The position numbers were made by a program, and so were the translations under genes. 5,973 nt of DNA from Verrucomicrobiaceae bacterium (lineage in GTDB: Bacteria; Verrucomicrobiota; Verrucomicrobiia; Verrucomicrobiales; Verrucomicrobiaceae), in NCBI GenBank assembly GCA_947463285.1, contig CANHTV010000246.1, positions 1 to 5,973 on the forward strand. Reading direction: 5' to 3'. The notes beneath the pieces are model-generated. The model was given only the letters and a program-made list of their open reading frames with translations. It was not told where the DNA came from and made no database searches. Positions 1-5,531 of this stretch are shown here, piece after piece; positions within the stretch are counted from its first letter, which is position 1, and the number at the start of each line of letters is the position of its first letter.

Positions 1-105
1 ACATCGCGAGCTGAAAAGAGCACGGGAACCCCTGCTGCGCCAGTGTTCTGGCTCATTGCGTTTTTTCCTCTCGCATCCCGGTGGCTCCTGCTCATAGCTC
101 AGCGG
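1..105. other. 5' flank of scpA, no assignable gene
   Basis: The scpA reading frame stays open leftward to the window edge, with a GTG at 43, so a longer protein is formally possible. The translation of 43-105 is a hydrophobic run (FWLIAFFPLASRWLLL) that is not part of the ScpA family, so I treat it as non-coding or belonging to another gene. A second frame is also open from the left edge to a TAG at 95-97 (it begins HRELKRAREPLL) and could be the 3' end of an upstream gene ending 8 nt before scpA, but I do not recognise it. No promoter or ribosome-binding site stands out. Confidence 0.4.
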
Positions 106-837
106 GTGGAAGACAAAGATTACAAGGTCAAACTGGAGATTTTCGAGGGCCCCCTCGACCTGCTGCTGTATCTCATCAAAAAGGATGAGATCGATATTTA
201 TGATGTGTCCATCGAGCGCATCACCAAGCAGTACCTCGACTACATCAACACCTTCAAAATGCTGAATGTGGAGCTGGCCAGTGAGTTCATCGTCATGGCG
301 GCAAACCTGATGTACCTCAAAAGCCGCGAACTCCTGCCTCAGACTCAGCAGCCACCGGATGAAGATGCCGATGAGGAAGATCCACGCTGGGAGCTGATCC
401 GCCAGTTGGTGGAATACAAAAAGTTCAAGGACGCCGCTCAGTTTCTTGGGCATCAAGAGGTGAAGGGCGATGAGTTTTTTGCCACGAGTCCCGAGCCGCT
501 GGACCTTAGTGCTCAGCCAGACATCGTCGGCCAAGTTGGCATCTTTGACCTCATCCGTGCTTTTCAGCGAGTGCTGAAGCGTTTTGAAAACACCACCGAC
601 ATCCGCGAGATCGTCAGTGACCGCTACACTGTGGCGGATAAGATCGAGCATCTTCTCGAAGCGATCCCACTAGGCGCACGCGTGCGTTTTGAGACGCTTT
701 TCAGCGATGCCGCCAGCCGCGTGGAGGTCATCGTCACCTTCCTAGCTGTGCTGGAGCTGATGAAGCTGAACCACCTGATGGTGGAGCAGGAGCAGATGCT
801 GGGTGAGATCGTCGTGATCCGCCCGGATGTGAGCTGA
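106..837 (+). CDS. scpA: Segregation and condensation protein A (kleisin of SMC-ScpAB)
   Basis: ScpA is the kleisin that bridges the two heads of the SMC dimer and binds ScpB, forming the cytoplasmic condensin complex that compacts and separates newly replicated chromosomes. The 243-aa product has the family layout. The N-terminal helical domain carries the hallmark FEGPLDLLLYLI at residues 13-24, followed by conserved SxEFIVMAANLMYLKSREL-type helices. An acidic linker (DEDADEED) lies near residues 85-92. The C-terminal winged helix has an FETLF...SR.EVIVTFLAVLELMKL pattern at about 195-221. I chose the GTG at 106 because family members begin only a few residues before the 'V.LE.FEGPLDLL' motif; the GTG at 43 would add 21 hydrophobic residues foreign to ScpA. 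No clear Shine-Dalgarno precedes either start. scpB, often adjacent, is not downstream: hemC converges on this gene 2 nt after the stop. Identity is secure; the exact start is less so. Confidence 0.95.
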   Translation: MEDKDYKVKLEIFEGPLDLLLYLIKKDEIDIYDVSIERITKQYLDYINTFKMLNVELASEFIVMAANLMYLKSRELLPQTQQPPDEDADEEDPRWELIRQLVEYKKFKDAAQFLGHQEVKGDEFFATSPEPLDLSAQPDIVGQVGIFDLIRAFQRVLKRFENTTDIREIVSDRYTVADKIEHLLEAIPLGARVRFETLFSDAASRVEVIVTFLAVLELMKLNHLMVEQEQMLGEIVVIRPDVS

Positions 838-839
838 GA

Positions 840-1778
840 TCAGGTCAGGTCCGCCAGTCTCTGCGCCAGTTCACGCGGAGCACTGGCAGGGCCTTGCAGA
901 ACGATCTCCTTGGGTTTGGCGGCTAGATTCGCCTCATCAAAGACTCGCACGGAAAGATGAAGCTGGTCTGCCATGATCCAGGTGTGGGCCCCCACGGGGG
1001 TCTGACATCCGGCGCCTAACAAACGAAGGTATTCACGCTCAGCGGTGACGCGGATTTCGGTGTCGCTGTGATTCAAGGCGCGCAACAAGGTGCGTGATTC
1101 ATCATCACCAGCCCGACACTCGATAGCGATGGCTCCCTGTCCGGCAGCTGGCAGGAAAGTCGCAGGATCAAGAGTGAGGGCATGGAGGCTGTGACCTTCG
1201 ATGTCGATACGGTCATTCTTCATCAAGCCCAGGCGGATCAGGCCCGCGGCGGCGAGCATCACGGCGTCCAGAGGCTGTTCACCGAGGACTTTTTTCACTC
1301 GTGTGGGCACGTTGCCACGGATCTCAACGATCTCGATGTCCGGGCGCATCCACTTCAGCTGCGCGGCGCGGCGCACACTGCTGGTGCCGACGCGTGCACC
1401 CTGTGGCAGAGTTTCCAGGGTGCAGGCATCACGCGTGATCAGCACGTCCTCAATCGGCGCGCGCGGTAAAATCGCTGCGATCTGAAAACCTGCGGCTAGA
1501 TCAGAGGGCACATCCTTCAGGCTGTGAACGGCGGCGTGAATTTCACCCTTCTCCAAAGCGATCTCGAGTTCCTTGATGAAGATGCCTTTATCCACCTGTG
1601 CCACGTCACTGAACTCGGAAAACCGCAGGTCCTGGCGTTTGTCACCGCTGGTCTGAATGATCTTGCGCTCCACCTTCAGACCTGGATGAGCCTTAAGCAG
1701 TTCTTGAGTGACCATTTCAGTCTGGGTCAGGGCCAGTTCGCTGCCGCGAGTGCCGAGGATGAGGATTGGTTGGGACAT
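840..1778 (-). CDS. hemC: Hydroxymethylbilane synthase (porphobilinogen deaminase)
   Basis: HemC condenses four porphobilinogens into linear hydroxymethylbilane in the cytoplasm, the committed tetrapyrrole step towards heme. The 312-aa product has the usual length and motifs: 'GTRGSELAL' near residues 9-17 and 'VHSLKDVP' at 84-91 containing the catalytic Asp (D89). 'TSSVRR' at 132-137 and 'RGNVPTR' at 154-160 supply arginines that bind substrate carboxylates, and 'LPAAGQGA' lies near 209-216. 'GAGCQTPVGAH' contains Cys258, the expected attachment site of the dipyrromethane cofactor. The segment after 'SGDKRQD' reads 'FSEFSDVAQVDKG', longer than the usual 'xxIGGKGLF' loop, but it still leads into the conserved 'GIFIKELE' helix. 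I chose the ATG at 1778 because it starts next to the first conserved strand. The frame stays open to 1955, but that extension has no HemC homology and would overlap the divergent gene. hemD is not next to it. The gene is probably transcribed alone. Confidence 0.96.
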   Translation of the reverse strand: MSQPILILGTRGSELALTQTEMVTQELLKAHPGLKVERKIIQTSGDKRQDLRFSEFSDVAQVDKGIFIKELEIALEKGEIHAAVHSLKDVPSDLAAGFQIAAILPRAPIEDVLITRDACTLETLPQGARVGTSSVRRAAQLKWMRPDIEIVEIRGNVPTRVKKVLGEQPLDAVMLAAAGLIRLGLMKNDRIDIEGHSLHALTLDPATFLPAAGQGAIAIECRAGDDESRTLLRALNHSDTEIRVTAEREYLRLLGAGCQTPVGAHTWIMADQLHLSVRVFDEANLAAKPKEIVLQGPASAPRELAQRLADLT

Positions 1779-1793
1779 GAGCTGCACGATTTC

Positions 1794-1818
1794 ACGCAAA
1801 GACGGCCAAGACGCAAAG
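1794..1818. repeat. Short tandem ACGCAAAG-type repeat in divergent intergenic region
   Basis: The unit ACGCAAAG occurs at 1794-1801 and 1811-1818, separated by a degenerate middle unit, ACGGCCAAG (1802-1810), giving three near-tandem units of 8-9 nt. It lies 16 nt upstream of the hemC start codon, within the gap of about 145 nt separating hemC from the divergent PQQ-repeat gene, so it would fall in the hemC 5' leader or promoter. From memory, similar 'CGCAAAGACGCAAAG' words recur in intergenic DNA of many environmental bacteria; I cannot test that here. The rest of this gap shows no convincing -35/-10 pair, terminator or Shine-Dalgarno for either gene. Confidence 0.5.
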
Positions 1819-1923
1819 GAATGATGCGCCTGAGCATGCCAAAACAATGGGCTGGAATGTTTTTTCTCGCATTTCCGCACGACACAGGGCTGAATCTCGC
1901 GTTCTGACACCGTGAAATTGAAC

Positions 1924-3150
1924 ATGAAGACCTGCCTACTACCTCTCCTTCTCATTGCCGTCTCCTCTCAAGCTGCCGATTGGCCCACCTTTCGCGGGGC
2001 TGACCGCACGGACGTCTCCACTGAAACTGGTCTCCTGAAAAAGTGGCCGTCTGATGGCCTCAAGCAGGTCTGGCTTAATAAAGACGCAGGCCTCGGCTAC
2101 TCGGGCTATGCGATTGTCGGCAGCACGCTTTACACCATGGGCTCCCGTGATGCGGTGGAGTATGTCATCGCCATCGACATCAGCACTGGCAAAGAAAAGT
2201 GGTCGGCAGAAGCTGGTGCTCTTTTGACCAATGGCTGGGGTGATGGCCCCCGCGCCACACCGACGGTGGATGGTGATAAAGTCTATGCTCTCAGCGGTAA
2301 AGGCGTCCTCATCTGCCTGGGCGCTGCTGATGGTAAGGAAATCTGGCGTGCCAGCATGACCGAGCTCGGCGGCAAAGTCCCAGGCTGGGGCTACTGCGAA
2401 AGCCCAATCATCGAAGGGAATCTCGTCATCGCTACTCCTGGTGGCCCTCAGGGCACCTTGGCAGCTTTTGATAAAACGACGGGCAAGCTCGCCTGGCAAT
2501 CCGCTGAGTGGACTGATCCCGCTCAGTATGCCAGCGCCATCGTGGTGGATCTGAATGGTACTCGTCAAATCATCCAACTGACGATGCAGAGCGTGGCTGG
2601 TGTGAATGCAGCTGATGGTAAAGTGCTTTGGAAGTCCGAGTTTCCCGGCAAAACGGCGGTCATTCCGACTCCGATCTTCAAAGAAGGACAGGTTTTCGTC
2701 GCCGCAGGTTACGGCGTTGGTTGCAAGTCGGTTAAAATCGGTGCCGATAACTCAGTCGAGGAACTTTACGCCAGTACTGACATGATCAACCATCATGGCG
2801 GCGTCATCCTTGTGGAGGGTAACCTCTATGGATACAGCGACAAAGCTGGCTGGACTTGCATGGACTTCAAAACAGGTGCGGTCAAATGGACCGAAAAGAA
2901 AGCCCTCGGCAAAGGTGCCATTCACTACGCTGACGGCTGTTTTTATCTTCTGGAAGAGCGCACCGGCACCGTCGTGCTGATCAAAGCCAGCGACAAAGGC
3001 TGGGATGAACAAGGCCGCTTCACCCTCAGCCCGCAGACCACACAGAGAAACCCCAAAGGCATGGTTTGGACCCATCCCGTCGTCAGTGGTAGTAAACTCT
3101 ACCTGCGCGACCAGGAGCTTCTGTTCAGTTTCGATGTAAGCGGCAAGTAA
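1924..3150 (+). CDS. Secreted PQQ-like beta-propeller repeat protein
   Basis: This encodes an exported propeller protein of the PQQ-binding-like (BamB/quinoprotein-fold) superfamily. The first 17 residues form a signal peptide with a hydrophobic core (LLPLLLIAV) and an S-Q-A site before ADWPTFRG. The mature part, about 390 aa, repeats the blade signature '(A/C/G)xDxxTGKxxW': AIDISTGKEKW, GAADGKEIW, AFDKTTGKLAW, NAADGKVLW and MDFKTGAVKW, each closing one blade. The 'WPTFRGxxR...GLLKKWP' opening is typical of a PVC-group family with unassigned substrates. I see no catalytic residues of true PQQ dehydrogenases, such as adjacent cysteines or a heme CxxCH, so it more likely binds protein or ligand than oxidises alcohols. 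The ATG at 1924 was preferred over the in-frame GTG at 1912 because it gives a canonical signal peptide (408 versus 412 aa). It is monocistronic, divergent from hemC and followed by a strong terminator. The fold is secure; function is unknown. Confidence 0.88.
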   Translation: MKTCLLPLLLIAVSSQAADWPTFRGADRTDVSTETGLLKKWPSDGLKQVWLNKDAGLGYSGYAIVGSTLYTMGSRDAVEYVIAIDISTGKEKWSAEAGALLTNGWGDGPRATPTVDGDKVYALSGKGVLICLGAADGKEIWRASMTELGGKVPGWGYCESPIIEGNLVIATPGGPQGTLAAFDKTTGKLAWQSAEWTDPAQYASAIVVDLNGTRQIIQLTMQSVAGVNAADGKVLWKSEFPGKTAVIPTPIFKEGQVFVAAGYGVGCKSVKIGADNSVEELYASTDMINHHGGVILVEGNLYGYSDKAGWTCMDFKTGAVKWTEKKALGKGAIHYADGCFYLLEERTGTVVLIKASDKGWDEQGRFTLSPQTTQRNPKGMVWTHPVVSGSKLYLRDQELLFSFDVSGK

Positions 3151-3165
3151 TCATCCCTGAAAACC

Positions 3166-3200
3166 AAAAAGGCTGCACTTTAACGAGTGCAGCCTTTTTT
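3166..3200. terminator. Bidirectional Rho-independent terminator
   Basis: A perfect 9-bp stem (GGCTGCACT at 3171-3179 with AGTGCAGCC at 3186-3194) with a 6-nt loop is flanked by AAAAA (3166-3170) and TTTTTT (3195-3200). It begins 15 nt after the PQQ-repeat gene's stop codon and gives a U-tract on both strands. It can therefore end that gene and also stop read-through from the converging minus-strand genes. Confidence 0.93.
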
Positions 3201-3301
3201 CTTGGTGCTTGGCAGGCGATGCCTAGCCTGCTTGTCACACGTTCTCTGGGGAGAAGCACGCACCCTGTTTTATGGCCGACTCGTCGTCGTGCGCAGTGCC
3301 A

Positions 3302-3357
3302 AGTACTCAGTTAGCATTTACCTTGGAATGCCGACTGAGCACTGTGACCTGAGCACT
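3302..3357. repeat. Imperfect long hairpin with repeated AGTRCTCAG words
   Basis: Positions 3302-3319 can pair with 3326-3343: AGT/ACT, a mismatch, CTCAGTT/GACTGAG (last pair G-T), a mismatch, then GCATTT/GAATGC (last pair T-G), with a loop of about 6 nt. The right arm ends in CTGAGCACT (3335-3343), which recurs exactly at 3349-3357; the left arm holds its near-complement AGTACTCAG (3302-3310). No T-tract follows on either strand, so it does not look like an intrinsic terminator. It sits in the 187-nt gene-free stretch 3201-3387. That stretch also has a small GCAGGC/GCCTGC inverted repeat (3212-3217 with 3226-3231) and no supportable ORF. It may be an intergenic repeat element or an mRNA 3'-end structure. 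Confidence 0.55.
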
Positions 3358-3387
3358 TCATGACCACGGTGGCGTGAGAAATACGAA

Positions 3388-3723
3388 CTAAGCCGCTGGA
3401 TTACTCAGATTCCGACGGTGTGCGACCACCATTGCTGCATTGATGATCAGCGGCAAAGCCGGCACCAAAAGCAGGAACCACAGCGGTGGCCCCTCAGCGA
3501 TTTTAGGAGATGCTTCTTCCTCTTCCGCCAGTCTCACGAAAACAGCGAAACTAAACTGCAAAAAACCCAAAGTCGCACCCGCCAGGGCCAGCCAAAAACC
3601 GGCTTTGCTTTTCGCCGGTGCGAAGAGTTTGAGCCCTGCTGAGATGAGCGCAAAGCCACCCGCCAGGGCGAAGAACACCTGGGCGATGAAGAAGACGGAG
3701 AATGTGATTGGCGTGGCGTTCAT
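3388..3723 (-). CDS. Small integral membrane protein, three predicted TM segments, unknown function
   Basis: I do not recognise this 111-aa protein. It shows three hydrophobic spans at about residues 6-33, 43-65 and 81-101. A short basic loop (APAKSKAG) separates the first two. A strongly acidic loop (AEEEEASPKIAEGP, about 66-79) separates the last two, and the tail is basic (AHRRN). By the positive-inside rule, the basic 34-41 loop and basic C-terminus would face the cytoplasm and the acidic loop the outside. The ATG at 3723 lies 14 nt after the stop of the 92-aa gene upstream, so both are probably on the leuC transcript. No Shine-Dalgarno is visible. Its in-frame length, the hydrophobic pattern and tight spacing support a real gene. 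It shares neither motif nor substrate logic with leucine synthesis. Confidence 0.75.
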   Translation of the reverse strand: MNATPITFSVFFIAQVFFALAGGFALISAGLKLFAPAKSKAGFWLALAGATLGFLQFSFAVFVRLAEEEEASPKIAEGPPLWFLLLVPALPLIINAAMVVAHRRNLSNPAA

Positions 3724-3737
3724 CGGGACGGAGCTGC

Positions 3738-4016
3738 TTAGTCCTGAGTTTTGATGAACTGACCTCCAACACCCCAGGCTAAATTTTCGCGTGGAAGGAC
3801 GCCATTGCCACCGAGGTAGAAGCGGCTGCCAATGGTGAAGTTATCACGCTGGATGCCACCTTTTTTGCCGCCCGTGATAAGGTCCGCCACGGCCATGCTC
3901 ATGCTGCCAGCGATCCCCTGCTGCTGCCGAATGTGCTCGCGGTAGTCAGCCTCATTCGGATTCGTGAGAGCCAGAACCACCACGATGGCAGCGAGCAGGA
4001 AGATGAGTTTTTTCAT
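3738..4016 (-). CDS. Small membrane-anchored or exported protein, DUF4359-like
   Basis: The 92-aa product starts MKKL and has a single hydrophobic segment (IFLLAAIVVVLAL, about residues 5-17), followed at once by TNPNEADYREHI and, near the C-terminus, 'QRDNFTIGSRFYLGG' and 'WGVGGQFIK'. A TM or signal segment, then 'TNPxxxDYxxH', then a mid-protein 'RxNYxxFS' strand and a terminal 'GxxGxFI', is the pattern I recall for the DUF4359 family of small exported proteins. The match is from memory and the family has no known function. There is no lipobox Cys, so it is either anchored by its N-terminus or cleaved (uncertain site). The ATG at 4016 is 5 nt beyond the leuC stop, implying translation from the leuC transcript. 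There is no Shine-Dalgarno, so it may depend on translational coupling. Confidence 0.78.
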   Translation of the reverse strand: MKKLIFLLAAIVVVLALTNPNEADYREHIRQQQGIAGSMSMAVADLITGGKKGGIQRDNFTIGSRFYLGGNGVLPRENLAWGVGGQFIKTQD

Positions 4017-4021
4017 GAAGA

Positions 4022-5437
4022 TCAGCCGGCGATGGTAAACACCTCACGGGCATCGGCGATGCTGCCGGTGATGGCTGCTGCGGCGACCATGACGGGGCTC
4101 ATGAGGACGGTGCGACCGGTTGGGCTACCCTGACGGCCTTTGAAATTGCGGTTCGAGGAGGAGGCGCAGAGCTGATCGCCGACGAGTTTGTCGGGATTCA
4201 TGGCGAGGCACATGGAGCAACCTGCATTACGCCATTCAAAGCCAGCTTCGGTGAAGACTTTATCGAGCCCTTCCTGACGAGCGATGACATCGACGACCTG
4301 ACTGCCTGGGACGACGATGGCTTTGACGCCAGCAGCGACTTTGTGACCTTTGATGAACTTCGCCACTTCGCGGAAATCGCTGATGCGGCCATTCGTGCAA
4401 GAGCCGATGAAGGCGACGTCGATCTTGGTTCCCTTGATCGGCTGGCCGGCTGGCAGCTTCATGTATTCCAGAGCTTCTTGAATGGAGACACGCCCTGGCT
4501 CTGTGGTGGCGCTTTCAGGAGTCGGCACGTTTTCGGTGACGGAAATGGCCTGGTCCGGGCTGGTGCCCCAGGTGACAGTTGGTGGCACATCCTCGGCCTT
4601 GATGTTCACGACATCATCATAAACGCAATCAGCGTCAGAAGCGACGGCGCGCCATTCAGCGACGGTGGTGTCCCAGGCATCACCTTTCGGGGAGTAAGGC
4701 CGGCCTTTGAGATACTCGAAGGTCTTCTCATCTGGGTTCACGTAACCGCAACGGGCACCGCCTTCGATGCTCATGTTACAAACGGTCATGCGCTCTTCCA
4801 TCGTGAAGCCGTCAAAGGTGCTGCCACCGTATTCGTAGGCGTAGCCAATGCCGCCATTGGCTCCGAGCAGGCGAATGATGTGGAGAGCCACGTCCTTCGA
4901 ATAAACACCTGGGCGGAGCTGGCCGTCCACATTGATACGGCGGACTTTCATCTTGCTCAAAGCCATGGTCTGCGTGGCCAAAATGTCGCGTACTTGAGTG
5001 GTGCCGATGCCGAAAGCAATGGCTCCAAAAGCGCCGTGCGTGGCGGTGTGAGAGTCACCGCAGGCGATGGTGGTGCCGGGTTGAGTAATGCCCTGCTCGG
5101 GGCCGACGACGTGGACGATGCCCTGCTTGCCACTGCTGAGGCTGAAGTAGGTAATGCCAAAGTCCTTGGCGTTTTTATTCAGCTCCTGGATCATCGCTTC
5201 CGCTAGAGGATCAGAGAATGGAGACACCTGGCTGTCAGTCGGCACGATGTGATCAACAGTGGCGAAAGTGCGGTGTGGGTAGGCCACTTTGAGATTCAAA
5301 TCACGCAGCATCCCGAAGGCCTGTGGGCTGGTCACTTCATGCACGAGGTGGGTATCAATCAGGAGTTGTGTCTGCCCGTTGGCGAGTGTGCCTACTGCGT
5401 GTGATTCCCAGACTTTTGCGAAGAGTGTCTTGCCCAT
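4022..5437 (-). CDS. leuC: 3-isopropylmalate dehydratase large subunit
   Basis: LeuC is the catalytic [4Fe-4S] subunit that, with LeuD, isomerises 2-isopropylmalate to 3-isopropylmalate in leucine biosynthesis (aconitase superfamily, cytoplasmic). The 471-aa product matches the usual length of about 466-470. The three cluster cysteines are present at 347 (in GSCTNGR), 407 and 410 (in GCSMCLAMNPD), the same numbers as in E. coli LeuC. Other signatures are MGKTLFAKVWESHAV at the start, 'HEVTSPQAF', 'CGDSHTATHGAFG' near 126-138, 'CNMSIEGGARCG' near 220-231 and 'SNRNFKGRQG' near 428-437. I chose the ATG at 5437 because the family begins at MGKT; the frame reaches an ATG at 5479 but adds 14 unrelated residues. 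leuD is not the next gene: two small membrane proteins follow. The 94-nt leader carries interleaved inverted repeats. mntR lies upstream on the same strand. Confidence 0.97.
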   Translation of the reverse strand: MGKTLFAKVWESHAVGTLANGQTQLLIDTHLVHEVTSPQAFGMLRDLNLKVAYPHRTFATVDHIVPTDSQVSPFSDPLAEAMIQELNKNAKDFGITYFSLSSGKQGIVHVVGPEQGITQPGTTIACGDSHTATHGAFGAIAFGIGTTQVRDILATQTMALSKMKVRRINVDGQLRPGVYSKDVALHIIRLLGANGGIGYAYEYGGSTFDGFTMEERMTVCNMSIEGGARCGYVNPDEKTFEYLKGRPYSPKGDAWDTTVAEWRAVASDADCVYDDVVNIKAEDVPPTVTWGTSPDQAISVTENVPTPESATTEPGRVSIQEALEYMKLPAGQPIKGTKIDVAFIGSCTNGRISDFREVAKFIKGHKVAAGVKAIVVPGSQVVDVIARQEGLDKVFTEAGFEWRNAGCSMCLAMNPDKLVGDQLCASSSNRNFKGRQGSPTGRTVLMSPVMVAAAAITGSIADAREVFTIAG

Positions 5438-5441
5438 GGTT

Positions 5442-5496
5442 GTGTGTGATAAAAGGTGAATTGCGAGCCTAGCACACACTTGGGGTCGCGCAATTC
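5442..5496 (-). promoter_or_regulatory. Candidate structured leader of leuC (interleaved inverted repeats)
   Basis: Reading along the leuC transcript, GAATTGCG (5496-5489) can pair with CGCAATTC (5465-5458). GTGTGTG (5479-5473), which sits in that hairpin's loop, can pair with CACACAC (5448-5442), which ends 4 nt before the ATG. The two stems, 8 and 7 bp with linkers of 9, 7 and 9 nt, interleave in the order A-B-A'-B', an H-type pseudoknot topology. Pairing of the second stem would bury the ribosome-loading region. The complementarity is direct from sequence; a regulatory role, and transcription through this whole segment, are inferred. An AT-rich TATTTT (5510-5505 on this strand) could be a weak -10, but no good -35 accompanies it. 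Confidence 0.4.
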
Positions 5497-5531
5497 TCGG
5501 GGTGAAAATATCCCAAATCAGCGTGCAGACC

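Noticed and set aside
43..105. N-terminal extension of scpA from the GTG at 43
   Set aside because: It would add 21 hydrophobic residues to a soluble kleisin; the family starts just before the FEGPLDLLL motif, matching the GTG at 106.
93..110. tRNA D-arm-like string (TAGCTCAGCGGGTGGA)
   Set aside because: No acceptor stem, anticodon arm or TTCGANNC T-loop follows at the right distance, and the segment runs into the conserved scpA N-terminus.
1779..1955. N-terminal extension of hemC by 59 residues
   Set aside because: The extension lacks HemC homology, includes the ACGCAAAG repeat and overlaps the start of the divergent gene; the ATG at 1778 fits the family.
1939..2577. 212-codon open frame on the - strand
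   Set aside because: It is antisense to the PQQ-repeat gene, whose signal peptide and blade repeats are clear; no recognisable protein is encoded on this strand.
3207..3217. 11-nt word GCTTGGCAGGC also present at 5960-5970
   Set aside because: A few shared 11-mers are expected by chance in 6 kb, and the second copy is coding sequence of mntR.
3440..3754. 104-codon open frame on the + strand
   Set aside because: It is antisense to the 111-aa and 92-aa genes, with low-complexity Ser/Lys/Ala composition and no TM or motif pattern; the minus-strand frame has coherent TM segments.
4343..5206. 287-codon open frame on the + strand
   Set aside because: It lies wholly antisense to leuC, which has full homology and cluster cysteines; the translation has no family motifs and is a codon-bias shadow.
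5438..5479. 14-residue N-terminal extension of leuC
   Set aside because: LeuC proteins begin at M-x-K-T-L; the extension has no counterpart and covers most of the structured leader.
5438..5531. T-box or leucine attenuator before leuC
   Set aside because: There is no T-box core sequence, no run of Leu codons in a leader ORF and no terminator hairpin with a U-tract in the 94-nt gap.
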